Assembly: GCF_009601505.1 (NCBI RefSeq)
Contig: NZ_WITC01000129.1
Span: forward strand, 1 to 43,291
Direction of reading: 5' to 3'
Length of the DNA stretch: 43,291 bases
Source: Sinorhizobium terangae
GTDB lineage: Bacteria > Pseudomonadota > Alphaproteobacteria > Rhizobiales > Rhizobiaceae
In this document: positions 8,694 through 17,926 of the stretch, piece after piece
Layout: every line of letters starts with the position of its first letter
Position numbering within the stretch: the stretch's first letter is position 1
Notes under the pieces: model-generated
The model's input: the letters and a program-made list of their open reading frames with translations, nothing else
Database searches by the model: none
What the model was told of the DNA's origin: nothing
Position numbers and translations under genes: made by a program

Positions 8694-9953
8694 ATGGTTC
8701 AAAGAGCAGGCAGTGCAGATCTCCCGCTTCATGGTGGCAAGGTTCCCCGGTGGCTGGGCGAACGCATGACGAAGCTTGGCGCGGTCATCACCGAAGCAAT
8801 CGTGATTGAATATGGCCGCGACGAGTTTCTCCGGCGTTTGGCGCACCCCTTCTGGTTCCAGTCCTTTGGCTGCGTCATGGGTATGGATTGGCACTCCTCC
8901 GGAATCACAACAAGTGTCATTGGCGCTTTGAAGCGCGGCCTCGCACCCCTTTCGCGGGAACTAGGTGTTCATGTCTGCGGAGGACGTGGGCGAAATTCGA
9001 GGCAGACGCCAGCCGAATTGATCGACATCGGGAATCGTGTCGGCATCGACGGCGGCCGTCTCGCAGCCACCAGCCGGCTCGTCGCAAAGGTTGACAGCGC
9101 AGCGGTTCAAGATGGATTCGACCTTTACCTGCACGGCTTCATCGTGGCCGACGACGGCAAATGGGTGGTCGTGCAGCAGGGCATGAATGGTGACAAGCGA
9201 CAGGCTAGGCGCTACCACTGGCTATCAGAAGGCGTTTCCAGTTTCGTCGATTCCCCCCATGCAGCGATAGAAGGAAAGCGCCAGGGCGAAATCGTCAATC
9301 TCGCCGATAGGCGTGCCGCAGCATCGCGAAAGGGTCAGCTTGACCTTCTAACCTCTCTCGGGCCGGACCGAATTGTGCGCGAGATAGTCCGGATTGATTC
9401 GAAGGTCCAAACGAAAGAACTCGTGCAACCCCTGCTGCCGCACCTTGTAATGCCGGCACATCACGAGGTGCGAGAAGAAAACATCAACATGAGGCGGTTG
9501 CACGCAACGCTTGCTGCGGCCGTCGATCGCGGGCCTGAAGATTTCGAACAACTCCTGCTCGTTCCAGGCGTCGGTGCGCGGACGGTCAACGCGCTGGCGA
9601 TGGTGGCAGAAGTGGTGCATGGCGCGCCCTGCCGTTTTGCCGATCCCGCGCGGTTCTCGCTTGCGCACGGCGGCAAGGATCGCCATCCGTTTCCCGTGCC
9701 ACTCCAAGTCTACGATCAGACGATCCGCGTAATGAAATCGGCTGTGACCAAAGCGCGGCTCGGTCGTGATGAGGAGCTACAGGCGCTGAGACGTTTGGAC
9801 GATCAGGCGAGGCAGCTGGAGAAATACGTTACCGGCCCGGATCTAAAAGAAATTGTCGCCGGGGAGTTCCGCCGGTCCCCCGAATGGGGCGGTCGCAGCA
9901 TCTTTGGCTGGGAGGCTCACCCTGAGCAGTGCGACGAGAAAGCACGCTCCTAG
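8694..9953 (+). CDS. DUF763-domain protein, function unknown
   Basis: The 419-residue product matches the DUF763 family over nearly its whole length. The N-terminus has ADLPLHGGKVPRWLGERM, then an HPFWFQSFGCVMGMDWHSSGI-type core, and later LAHGGKDRHPFPV, all strongly conserved in the family. A helix-hairpin-helix-like segment (LLLVPGVGARTVNALAMV, about residue 287) suggests binding to DNA. Many conserved His, Asp and Cys residues suggest a metal-dependent enzyme, but no activity is established to my knowledge. The family is best known from archaea and thermophiles. An AAGGA site five bases before the ATG supports the start. It stands alone, with decayed genes upstream and an unrelated operon downstream. 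Confidence 0.85.
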   Translation: MVQRAGSADLPLHGGKVPRWLGERMTKLGAVITEAIVIEYGRDEFLRRLAHPFWFQSFGCVMGMDWHSSGITTSVIGALKRGLAPLSRELGVHVCGGRGRNSRQTPAELIDIGNRVGIDGGRLAATSRLVAKVDSAAVQDGFDLYLHGFIVADDGKWVVVQQGMNGDKRQARRYHWLSEGVSSFVDSPHAAIEGKRQGEIVNLADRRAAASRKGQLDLLTSLGPDRIVREIVRIDSKVQTKELVQPLLPHLVMPAHHEVREENINMRRLHATLAAAVDRGPEDFEQLLLVPGVGARTVNALAMVAEVVHGAPCRFADPARFSLAHGGKDRHPFPVPLQVYDQTIRVMKSAVTKARLGRDEELQALRRLDDQARQLEKYVTGPDLKEIVAGEFRRSPEWGGRSIFGWEAHPEQCDEKARS

Positions 9954-10251
9954 CGAGCGCGGGCGGAGTTGGGCAGACAAAGGACATCGTTCGCGCCTTT
10001 TCTCACGAAGGCGGCGGGTGCTGCGGTGCGTGAGATTTGCTCGCCCACATGAGTACGCAGGCGTGAAGATGCGGCTGAATGGCAAAGTCCAATTGTCAAA
10101 ATAAATCAGCTTTAAACATGAATTCCATGATCTGCATGTCTATGACTCTTGCGTTCATCACGTCAAATGGCACGGCGTAGTACTTTGGCCGCAACATCGA
10201 CATTGCGAAATGGCGGTACATCCGCGCTCGGCAAGGAGGCTGCGAGGAACA

Positions 10252-11223
10252 ATGCTGAGGAATGCGAGAGGGACGGAGGCCGGGAGGGCTCTTGGTGTCA
10301 AGACGGCGGCGATGGCCAACAACCCGCCGACCTTCGAGCACATCGTCACCGGCGTGAATGAGACCTTTCTGTGGCGCAAGGACAACTATCCCTGGGAGCG
10401 CAATGTCTGGAACTTCCATCCCGAGATTGAAATTCACCTGATCCGCAATGCCGCAGGCATGGCCTTCGTAGGCGACTACATCGGCGAATTCGGCCCCGGC
10501 TATCTCACCGTCGTGGGCCGAAACCTGCCGCATGATTGGGTAACGGCCACTGAGCCGGGCGAGATCATCGAAGGCCGCGATATCGTCATCCAGTTCGACC
10601 AGGAGCGGATCGGCGAACTCAGCAAATTGGCACCGGAATTTGCCCAGCTCGACGCCTTCTTCCGGCTCGCCGAACAAGGCCTCGTCTTTCACGGCGAAAC
10701 GCGCCACCGCGGCGCGGAGCTCATGGAGAGCATGGGCGCCCACTCCGGTTTCTCCCGCTTCGCCGCGTTCGCCGAGCTCCTGGATCTCCTGTCTGGCAGC
10801 CACGAGTATGAAATCCTGTCGTCGCCGGAATTTGCACCGAAGCTCGACGCAGAGACCCTCGATGTGCTGCAGCGCGTGCTCATCTATATTTTCGAGCATG
10901 TCGCGACCGATATTCACCTCGCGGACGTGGCGGCGCTAGCCGGCATGAGCGAGAGCGCGTTTTCCCGCTTCTTCAAGAAGAACACCGGCAACAGCTTCAC
11001 CGATCACGTCAACAAGCTGCGCATCTGGCAGGCCTGCAAGCTGCTCGCCGAAAGCGAGATGCCGATCACCGACATCTGCTTCGAGGTAGGCTATCTCAAC
11101 ATTTCCAATTTCAACCGCACATTTCTGCGTCATCACAAGATGACACCCTCCGCCTATCGGCGGTTGACAGGACAGAGGCGACCGGTCCGGACAATCGATG
11201 CGCAGCATTTCAACGCGCATTAA
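10252..11223 (+). CDS. AraC-family regulator of the polyol ABC operon
   Basis: This transcription factor has an N-terminal cupin-like sensor domain (the WNFHPEIEIHLI strand, then GDYIGEFGPG) and a C-terminal AraC double helix-turn-helix (residues around 235-310: LADVAALAGMSESAFSRFFKK, then ITDICFEVGYLNISNFNRTF and TPSAYRR). It lies in the same direction and 149 bases upstream of the sugar ABC operon, so it probably activates that operon when the sugar or polyol is present. The start at 10252 follows AGGAGG and GAGGA motifs. A start at ATG 10312, giving 303 residues and fitting the family N-terminus, is an equally reasonable alternative. Confidence 0.88.
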   Translation: MLRNARGTEAGRALGVKTAAMANNPPTFEHIVTGVNETFLWRKDNYPWERNVWNFHPEIEIHLIRNAAGMAFVGDYIGEFGPGYLTVVGRNLPHDWVTATEPGEIIEGRDIVIQFDQERIGELSKLAPEFAQLDAFFRLAEQGLVFHGETRHRGAELMESMGAHSGFSRFAAFAELLDLLSGSHEYEILSSPEFAPKLDAETLDVLQRVLIYIFEHVATDIHLADVAALAGMSESAFSRFFKKNTGNSFTDHVNKLRIWQACKLLAESEMPITDICFEVGYLNISNFNRTFLRHHKMTPSAYRRLTGQRRPVRTIDAQHFNAH

Positions 11224-11285
11224 AGTATAGATTACGTGCATGAGGGGCGCTAGTTCATCGCGCCGTATTTCATAGGATCACATCA

Positions 11286-11299
11286 GCGAGCAAGCTCGC
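11286..11299. promoter_or_regulatory. Palindrome in AraC-SBP intergenic region
   Basis: GCGAGC and GCTCGC are exact reverse complements separated by two bases, about 75 bases before the binding-protein start. It could be part of the operator of the transport operon or a short hairpin after the regulator gene. Confidence 0.3.
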
Positions 11300-11372
11300 A
11301 CGGGAGGAGCAGGCGAGCGGAATCGGGAGATTCTGAAGCCTGCTCTGCAGACCTTTAGGGGAGGTTCAAAAC

Positions 11373-12650
11373 ATGAAAGACCTGAAAGCGCTCGTTTCGA
11401 GCATCACTATCGCTTGCGCTCTCGCAAGCTCGGCGTCTTCAATTGCTGAGGCTGCACAATGCACCGGGACCATCCGGGTTATCGCGCAGCCGCGCGACGG
11501 CCTGACGCTGCTTGAAAACTACAAGGATGAATTCGCCAAGCTCTCGGGCGGTGCGGATTTCCAGATCGACTATCTGAACGAGAACGATCGCCGCGCCAAG
11601 ACCAAGGCCGATGCGTCGACGATCGGTAAGTACAATGTGTATTATATTGACGAAGCCAACGTCGCACTTTTCGCAAAGTCCGGCTGGGTCGCTCCGCTGA
11701 CCGACTACTATCCTGCTGATTACGATTATGCCGATTTCGATCCAGGGCGCCAGAAGGTCGCCACCTATGACGGCAAGGTTTGGTTTGCGCCTTTGACCGG
11801 CGGCGGCGACCTGATGGTCTACCGCAAGGATCTGCTTGAAGCCGCTGGCATCAAGCCGCCGACCACGCTCGACGAATACATCGCTGCCGTGAAGGCCCTG
11901 CATCAGCCCGACAAGGGCATCTACGGCACCGCCCTGCGCGGCCAGCGCGGCTCGGGCGCCAACGTCTGGCGCTGGATGCCTTACTTCAAGGGCTTTGGCG
12001 GTAACTGGTTCGAGGGGGACAAGCCGGTCTTCGATGGCGACGCGGCCTTGAAGGCGACCGAGACCTACCTCGAGATCTTCAAGTATTCCGCACCGGGCAG
12101 CCAGACCGGCGGCTGGGACGAGGCGGTCGGCGCCTTCACCTCCGGCCAGGTCGCCCTCCTCATCGAATCCACGCCGCTGGTCGGGATGGCGCTCGATCCG
12201 AAGTCGTCGCAGGTCGCCGACAAGATCGGCTACCTCCCGCCGCCGACCCCGCTGACCGGCGGTGGCTACGGCCACGGCCTCGCCATCGGCACCAAGGCGA
12301 ACAAGACGGAAGAGGCCAAGCAGTGCGCCGGTCTGTTCATCGCCTGGGCAACGTCGAAGGAAAACGAACAGCGCCGTCTCGAAGAAGGCCAATTTAGCGA
12401 ACTCAACCGTACCAGCGTCATGACCAGTCCGAAGTTCGCCGAACTCTATGGTCCCGACCTCGGCCAAGCGCTCGCCGACACCGGCAAGGTCACGGCGGTC
12501 AACTTCTGGCAGAACGCATCGTGGCCGGACCTGGGCGACCGGTGGGGCATCATCCTGGAAGAACTGATCACCGGCACCCGCACGGATATCAAGGAAGGCC
12601 TGGATGAGCTCAACGGCTTTGCCACCGACCTCGTCGGCCGCAGCCAGTAA
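11373..12650 (+). CDS. ABC transporter extracellular solute-binding protein (family 1)
   Basis: This 425-residue periplasmic receptor captures a sugar or sugar alcohol and delivers it to the membrane permeases encoded next. The N-terminus is a Sec signal peptide (charged start, hydrophobic core, cleavage predicted after SIAEA, about residue 27). The mature protein shows the family-1 (MalE-like) pattern, with WVAPLTDYY, GGGDLMVYRKDLL and a YGTALRGQRGSGANVW hinge region, and a final segment rich in aromatic residues likely to stack on sugar rings. A strong AGGGGAGG ribosome-binding site precedes the ATG. It is the first gene of the operon, as usual for the highly expressed receptor. Confidence 0.95.
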   Translation: MKDLKALVSSITIACALASSASSIAEAAQCTGTIRVIAQPRDGLTLLENYKDEFAKLSGGADFQIDYLNENDRRAKTKADASTIGKYNVYYIDEANVALFAKSGWVAPLTDYYPADYDYADFDPGRQKVATYDGKVWFAPLTGGGDLMVYRKDLLEAAGIKPPTTLDEYIAAVKALHQPDKGIYGTALRGQRGSGANVWRWMPYFKGFGGNWFEGDKPVFDGDAALKATETYLEIFKYSAPGSQTGGWDEAVGAFTSGQVALLIESTPLVGMALDPKSSQVADKIGYLPPPTPLTGGGYGHGLAIGTKANKTEEAKQCAGLFIAWATSKENEQRRLEEGQFSELNRTSVMTSPKFAELYGPDLGQALADTGKVTAVNFWQNASWPDLGDRWGIILEELITGTRTDIKEGLDELNGFATDLVGRSQ

Positions 12651-12676
12651 TCCAGACTGAACAGATATCCTCCCGT

Positions 12677-12703
12677 CCCGGCGCTGGCTTCGGCGGCGTC
12701 GGG
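12677..12703. repeat. Intergenic stem-loop between binding protein and permease genes
   Basis: GC-rich arms at 12677-12684 and 12696-12703 pair with one mismatch in the 97-base gap after the binding-protein gene. Stem-loops here commonly protect the 5' mRNA or partly terminate transcription, so that the receptor is made in excess over the permeases. Confidence 0.4.
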
Positions 12704-12747
12704 GCTTTCCATCCAAGGCGACGCGCACGGCGTCGTCGGAGGGACTC

Positions 12748-13611
12748 ATGAAGAACAAGAATACATTGCCCTGGGTGTTCCTTGCGCCTGCCATGGTCGT
12801 GCTCGCCGTCTTGGCGCTGGTGCCGACCGTCTGCGCGATCGTCATATCCTTCGAGGATCGCGAACTCAGCAGACCTGACGGAAATTTCGTCGGCTTCGAC
12901 AACTATCTCGCGCTGTTTTCGGACCGGCGCTTCGTCAACGCCATTACGGTTTCGCTGAGCTGGGAGGTCATCACAGTTGGCTTCACCATGCTGATCGCGG
13001 TCGGCCTCGGCATCCTGCTGTTCGAATGCGTCTCGCGGCGCACCCGCAATGTTCTGGCGCTGCTGTTCATCGTGCCGGTTATCCTGCCGCGCGTCTCGGC
13101 CGCCTTCGTTTGGAAGTTCGCATTCCATCCGCTCTATGGCATCGCCACCTATCCTTACAAGGCGATCACCGGCCAGCCGCTCGATCTCTTGTCCAATCCG
13201 CTGACCGCGCTCGGAACGGTCGCCCTCGTCGACGTCTGGCAATGGGGCCTGTTCTTCTCCGTCATCGTGCTGAAGCTTTTGGAGACCCTGCCGCCGCAGC
13301 CGTTCGAGGCGGCTCGGCTCGACCATGCGCGTACGTGGGAAGTCTATGGCTATGTGGCGCTGCCGATGCTGAAGGCGCCGCTCATCTCGCTCGCCTTCGT
13401 CAAGATGATCGAATCGCTGCGCGCCTTCGACCTGATCTACGTGATGACCCGGGGCGGCCCCGGCATCTCCACCGAGACGCTCGACATGTACGCCTTCTCG
13501 CAAGGATTCATCGAGTCAGGCCGCATTTCCTATGCATCCGGCATGGCGGTTCTGATGATGATCGCGACCTCGCTTGCCTTCACCGTCATCTGGAAGAGGG
13601 CGAAGATATGA
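12748..13611 (+). CDS. Carbohydrate ABC transporter permease (MalF type)
   Basis: This 287-residue inner-membrane subunit has about six transmembrane helices, beginning with the WVFLAPAMVVLAVLALVPTV helix. The cytoplasmic EAA coupling loop is visible as PFEAARLDHARTWEVYG followed by LPMLKAPL, which docks to the ATPase encoded at 15492. It pairs with the second permease, whose ATG overlaps its TGA by four bases. A GGAGG site precedes the start. The family (binding-protein-dependent transport, MalF/UgpA/ThuF-like) transports mono- or oligosaccharides and polyols. Confidence 0.94.
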   Translation: MKNKNTLPWVFLAPAMVVLAVLALVPTVCAIVISFEDRELSRPDGNFVGFDNYLALFSDRRFVNAITVSLSWEVITVGFTMLIAVGLGILLFECVSRRTRNVLALLFIVPVILPRVSAAFVWKFAFHPLYGIATYPYKAITGQPLDLLSNPLTALGTVALVDVWQWGLFFSVIVLKLLETLPPQPFEAARLDHARTWEVYGYVALPMLKAPLISLAFVKMIESLRAFDLIYVMTRGGPGISTETLDMYAFSQGFIESGRISYASGMAVLMMIATSLAFTVIWKRAKI

Positions 13612-14429
13612 GCGGCCGTTCGATCGGCCGCCTCGCTGGCCGCGCCATCCTCCTCCTCGCAGCGTTCTCCGCCGTGTTCCCGGCGTTCTGGACTGCACTC
13701 AACGCCTTCAAGAACCGCGTGGACATCGTCACGCCCACGCCGCTTTTCATCTTCACCCCGACGCTCGACAATTTCGCCTACGTGCTCGGTCGCGACAGCG
13801 TCTTCGACGGCCTGTTCAATTCGTTGGTGACCTCGGGCGCCGCCGTGCTAATCGGCGCGGTGCTTGGTCTGCCTGCGGCCTATGCCACCGCGCGCCATCC
13901 GAACCGCTGGTCGAAGGACATTCAGTTCTTCGTGCTGTCGCTGCGCTTCCTGCCGCCGGTCGCCGTCGCCATTCCGCTGATGGTAATCTGGCTGCAGCTG
14001 GAGCTCTACGACACGAGGCTGTCGCTCATCATCACCTATACGCTGCTGACGCTTGCAACCGTTGTCTGGCTTTCGGTCCCGGCCTTTGCCCGCGTGCCGA
14101 AGGAGGTAGAGGAAGCCGCCCGCGTCGATGGCTACGGCCCCTATGCGATCTTTTTCCTGATCGCACTGCCGATCGCCTCGCGCTCGCTGATCGGCGCCGT
14201 CGCCTTTGCCTTCGTGCTCGTCTGGAACGAATTCCTGATCGCATTGATGCTGACGACCTCCGACGCCAAAACGCTGCCGATCGTCGCCTCCGAACTCACC
14301 CAGCTCGGCCGGGACGTGCCCTGGGGCATCCTCAACGCCTCGGTCGTGCTGCTCTCCATTCCTCCGCTGCTCTTCATCGGGGTCCTCAGCGGAATGCTCA
14401 ACAGCGCCTTCAAGCGCAAGTCTTCATAA
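13608..14429 (+). CDS. Carbohydrate ABC transporter permease (MalG type)
   Basis: This 273-residue partner of the preceding permease has about six membrane helices. The EAA loop appears as EVEEAARVDGYGPYAIFFLIALPIA, with the glycine three residues after the Asp that is typical of MalG-like proteins, and a VWNEFLIALML helix follows. The start overlaps the upstream stop (ATGA), implying translational coupling and equal production of the two permeases. The protein ends in FKRKSS and the dehydrogenase gene follows after 14 bases. Confidence 0.94.
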   Translation: MSGRSIGRLAGRAILLLAAFSAVFPAFWTALNAFKNRVDIVTPTPLFIFTPTLDNFAYVLGRDSVFDGLFNSLVTSGAAVLIGAVLGLPAAYATARHPNRWSKDIQFFVLSLRFLPPVAVAIPLMVIWLQLELYDTRLSLIITYTLLTLATVVWLSVPAFARVPKEVEEAARVDGYGPYAIFFLIALPIASRSLIGAVAFAFVLVWNEFLIALMLTTSDAKTLPIVASELTQLGRDVPWGILNASVVLLSIPPLLFIGVLSGMLNSAFKRKSS

Positions 14430-14443
14430 AAAGGAATTTCTCG

Positions 14444-15490
14444 ATGCAAGCTCTGGTTCTTGAGCAAAAGGGCGTCCTCTCGATGCGCGACATCGACTTG
14501 CCGGTCGAACTCGGCCCCGATGACGTGAAGATCAGGATCAACACCGTCGGTGTTTGCGGCAGCGACGTGCATTATTACACGCATGGCGCCATCGGTCCCT
14601 TCGTCCTGCGCGAACCCATGGTGCTCGGTCATGAGGCCGCAGGCACGATCGTCGAGGTCGGCGGCAATGTGCGGGGTCTCGCCGTGGGCGACCGCGTCTG
14701 CATGGAGCCTGGCATTCCCGACCTCACTTCGCGGGCCTCCAGGCTCGGCATCTACAACGTCGATCCGAGCGTACGCTTCTGGGCAACACCGCCGATCCAT
14801 GGTGTGCTGACCCCCTACGCGGTTCACCCCGCCGCCTTCACCTACAAGCTACCCGACAATGTCAGCTTCGCCGAAGGCGCCATGGTCGAACCCTTCGCCA
14901 TCGGCATGCAGGCGGCCGCGCGCGCGCGTATCGCCCCGGGCGATGTCGCGGTCGTCATCGGCTGTGGACCGATCGGCATCATGGTGGCGCTGGCCGCGCT
15001 CGCCGGTGGCTGCAGCCGCGTGTTCATCTCTGATTTCAGCGCCGAGAAGCTGGCGATCGCTGGTGGCTATGCCGGCATCACGCCAATCAATATCGGCGAG
15101 CAATCGCTGAAGGACGTCGTCGCCCGAGAAACCGACATGTGGGGCGCCGACCTCGTGTTCGAGGCCAGCGGCAGCGCCAAGGCTTATAGCGGGATCTTCG
15201 ACCTCGTGCGCCCGGGCGGCACCTTGGTGATGGTCGGCCTGCCGGTCGAGCAGGTGAATTTCGACGTATCCGGCGCCATCGCCAAGGAAGTGCGGCTCGA
15301 AACCGTGTTCCGCTACGCCAACATCTTCGAGCGCGCCCTGCAGCTTATAGCCTCCGGCAAGGTAGACCTGAAGCCTCTGATCACGGACACTTATGACTTC
15401 AAAGACAGCATCCAGGCCTTCGAGCGCGCCGCCTCTGCCATCCCCACCGATGTGAAGCTGCAGATCCTCATGGAAAGCGGAGGTAAATGA
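14444..15490 (+). CDS. Zinc-type polyol dehydrogenase (xylitol/sorbitol dehydrogenase-like)
   Basis: This 348-residue medium-chain dehydrogenase should oxidise the imported polyol with NAD to a ketose. The catalytic-zinc ligands are visible as Cys in VGVCGSDVHYY and His-Glu in LGHEAAG, with Glu in MVEPF further on. The Rossmann motif is VIGCGPIGIMVAL. The four cysteines of the structural-zinc lobe are absent, replaced by a GIPDLTSRASRLGIYNVDP stretch; this is known in part of the sorbitol/xylitol dehydrogenase family. It is placed between the permease and ATPase genes of a polyol operon, with GGAAT at the RBS position. The substrate (xylitol, sorbitol, arabitol or similar) cannot be fixed from sequence. 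Confidence 0.9.
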   Translation: MQALVLEQKGVLSMRDIDLPVELGPDDVKIRINTVGVCGSDVHYYTHGAIGPFVLREPMVLGHEAAGTIVEVGGNVRGLAVGDRVCMEPGIPDLTSRASRLGIYNVDPSVRFWATPPIHGVLTPYAVHPAAFTYKLPDNVSFAEGAMVEPFAIGMQAAARARIAPGDVAVVIGCGPIGIMVALAALAGGCSRVFISDFSAEKLAIAGGYAGITPINIGEQSLKDVVARETDMWGADLVFEASGSAKAYSGIFDLVRPGGTLVMVGLPVEQVNFDVSGAIAKEVRLETVFRYANIFERALQLIASGKVDLKPLITDTYDFKDSIQAFERAASAIPTDVKLQILMESGGK

Positions 15491-15491
15491 G

Positions 15492-16610
15492 ATGTCGAAC
15501 ATCGTCTGCGCGCACGTCGACAAGAACTATGGCGCCATAAACGTCATCAAGGATTTTAACCTCGAAGTCGCCGACCGCGAGTTCATCGTCTTCCTCGGAC
15601 CGTCCGGCTGCGGCAAGTCCACGCTTCTGCGCATGATTGCCGGCCTCGAGGAGATCTCGGGCGGCGACGTCATGATCGGCGGAACGCGCGTCAACGAGCT
15701 GGAACCGCGTGATCGCGGCGTTGCCATGGTTTTCCAGAATTACGCGCTCTACCCGCACATGACGATCTACGACAATATCGCCTTCGGCTTGAAGCGCATG
15801 AAGGTGCCGAAGGCCGAGATCGACCAGCGCATCCGCGCTGTTTCGGCGACGCTCGGCCTAGATCCGTACCTGGAACGCAAGCCGACAGAACTATCCGGCG
15901 GCCAGCAGCAGCGTGTGGCAATCGCCCGCGCCATGATCAAGACGCCCAAGGTGTTCCTGTTCGACGAACCGCTGTCGAACCTCGACGCCAAGCTGCGCAA
16001 CCACATGCGCATCGAGATCGCCCGCCTGCACCAGAAACTGCAGACGACGACGATCTACGTGACGCATGACCAACTGGAGGCGATGACGCTCGCCGACCGC
16101 ATCGTCCTCATGAAGGGCGGCGCGATCGAACAGATCGGCACGCCCGCCGAAATCTACGAACGTCCACGTACGCTTTTCGTAGCGGGGTTTATAGGTACGC
16201 CGAACATGAACTTTCTCGATGTCACCGCGCACTCCGATAGAGAGTCGTGGAGGCTTGAAGGCGACGGTTTCCGTTTCCGCGCGTCTCGCCAAGTTTTTGA
16301 GCTGAGGGAGGGGCAAGAGCTGACGCTAGGTGTACGTCCATCGGCACTTGTTTCCTGCCCCCACGTTGCCGGGGCCGAGAACTTGTTATCCGGCTCCATC
16401 GATCTCGTTGAGTTCCACGGGGACGATGCACTGGTCTCCTTTCAGGCCGCAGGAACAGAAATCGGCGCCTTGGTCCCTGCAGCAACAGCGCCAACTCCGG
16501 GTATGCAGGTAACTTTCTCTGTAAAAAGCGAGAGCCTGCACCTTTTTGACAGCACGGGCTTGTCTATGCGTCGGCCTACCCCGGTAACGATCGTCGCAGA
16601 GGCCTCCTGA
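15492..16610 (+). CDS. ABC transporter ATP-binding protein (MsmK/UgpC type)
   Basis: This 372-residue ATPase energises the sugar importer. Walker A GPSGCGKST lies near residues 36-44, the Q-loop in MVFQNYALYPHM, the signature LSGGQQQR near 134-141, Walker B VFLFDEPLSNLD near 154-165 and the switch histidine in YVTHDQLEAM. The C-terminal 130 residues form the MalK-like TOBE/OB regulatory domain. It starts one base after the dehydrogenase stop, so the five genes (receptor, two permeases, dehydrogenase, ATPase) make one transcription unit. Codon use and composition become slightly less GC-rich in the last 350 bases, and a mobile-element graveyard begins immediately afterwards. Confidence 0.95.
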   Translation: MSNIVCAHVDKNYGAINVIKDFNLEVADREFIVFLGPSGCGKSTLLRMIAGLEEISGGDVMIGGTRVNELEPRDRGVAMVFQNYALYPHMTIYDNIAFGLKRMKVPKAEIDQRIRAVSATLGLDPYLERKPTELSGGQQQRVAIARAMIKTPKVFLFDEPLSNLDAKLRNHMRIEIARLHQKLQTTTIYVTHDQLEAMTLADRIVLMKGGAIEQIGTPAEIYERPRTLFVAGFIGTPNMNFLDVTAHSDRESWRLEGDGFRFRASRQVFELREGQELTLGVRPSALVSCPHVAGAENLLSGSIDLVEFHGDDALVSFQAAGTEIGALVPAATAPTPGMQVTFSVKSESLHLFDSTGLSMRRPTPVTIVAEAS

Positions 16611-16749
16611 CGCGTCGCGGGACGATCAGGCCTTGGCCGCGGACGCTCTCCTCGACTTGCCAGAGCCTCGCCATCCGCTCGACTGTTGCCGTTGCAACCG
16701 TCGAGCTTTCCGCGACATGCAGTCCAGGAACTTGCACCGGCTGTGTTGT

Positions 16750-16852
16750 AGGGCAGGGAGGTCGCCTCATGGGTGATCTCGAGCCGACCATCGGGGTAGT
16801 CGCAGACAATGACCTTCACGTCAGTAAGTCTCGCCTGCTTCCCTCTCGCCAT
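16750..16852 (-). pseudogene. ISNCY-type transposase fragment
   Basis: About 35 codons on the minus strand resemble the C-terminal region of ISNCY-family transposases common in rhizobia, with DVKVIVCDYPDGRLEITHE followed by SLPY. Nothing recognisable continues on either side, so it is a short relic. The rest of 16611-16996 shows no gene. Confidence 0.45.
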
Positions 16853-16996
16853 TCATCAGCCCCTCGTTCAAATCGATGTCCAGTATGGCAAAACGGCGCG
16901 TGCGAAAGTCGATCTCTTTGTCGCCGAAAGACTGTCCGGGGATTAGCGGAAATGCTGTCCCGGATTTAGAATCTCCGTACGGCAATCGAGGAACAG

Positions 16997-17880
16997 ATGA
17001 ACCTTTGCGACCGTGCCTCAGGAAGAGCCATCCTGTCCGAGGACGCCATTGTCGAGGCTGCGGCACATCGCCGGCGAGCCCGTCTCGCGCACAGGCAGGC
17101 TCGCGAGGAGATATTCGAGATGCTCCACGCCTTACGCCAGCAGGTCTGTCTTACAGCGAAATTGCGCGACGGACCGGCTATGAGCGTCGCAGCGTAGCGA
17201 AGTGGCTCAAGTTCAAGGCTCCGCCAGATAGGCGGCGAGCAGCATTGAACCCGACATCACCATGGTACTTTGAAACGTTCCTTGCCCGATCTGGAAGGAA
17301 GGGAACCGTTGCGGGCGGTATCAGTATCATGACGTCAAGCAGCGCGGCTACACCGGCAGCTTCTCCAATCTGGAGCGCCTGCTGGGAGCTTGGCGGCGTG
17401 CCGAAAAAGAGCCCGTCGATGGTGTCCTTCCATCGCGCTCAGCTTGGGATCGGTTCGAGATCCGGATACCGGCCACGCGATGTCGCCAGTTGTTGCCGCG
17501 GCGCTGTGCATCCAGCCACGAGGCCTTTTGACGCCTCGACAGGCAAGAAAGGTCGATGCCCTGAAGCAGGGATCTACCGCATTCGCCGAGATGCGGCCTG
17601 GCGACGCGCTTCACCGGAATCCTTCGCAGCAAAAGATCGGAAGCACTGGACGTGTGGATCGACGATGCGATCGACTCAGAACGCATTCCGATCATGCGTT
17701 TTCGCATGTGTTTTGCGCAGAGACATCGATGCCGTCGACAACGCCATCGAGCTACCCTGGAGCAACGGACAGGCCGAAGGCCAGATCAATCGCCTCAAAA
17801 CCCTCAAGCCCGCAATGTACGGCAGGGCAGGTCCCGAACTACTGCGGGCACGAATGCTGCGACTGCGCCACACAAATTGA
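16997..17880 (+). pseudogene. ISL3-family transposase, multiply frameshifted
   Basis: Pieces of one transposase appear in order but in all three frames. They include a helical segment with DAIVEAAAHRRRARLAHRQ, then YSEIARRTGYERRSVAKW (helix-turn-helix), SFSNLERLLGAWRRAEKEP, SIALSLGSVRDPDTGHAMSP, a WIDDAIDSE segment, and finally IELPWSNGQAEGQINRLKT followed by LLRARMLRLRHTN and a stop. The final motifs are characteristic of the C-terminal DDE region of rhizobial ISL3 elements. At least four frame changes are needed, so the copy is long dead. Clear terminal repeats were not found. Confidence 0.75.
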
Positions 17881-17926
17881 GGAAGCGACACTAAGAATGT
17901 CGAGTAGCTGTTGGGACGACGATTGC

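Noticed and set aside
11439..12902. Long minus-strand open frame opposite the binding-protein gene
   Set aside because: It is a high-GC shadow of a clear gene, with low-complexity Arg/Asp/Gly content and no family pattern.
13026..13607. Long upstream extension of the second permease frame
   Set aside because: It overlaps the first permease and is rich in Arg/Pro typical of an antisense or off-frame shadow; the ATG overlapping the upstream stop is the real start.
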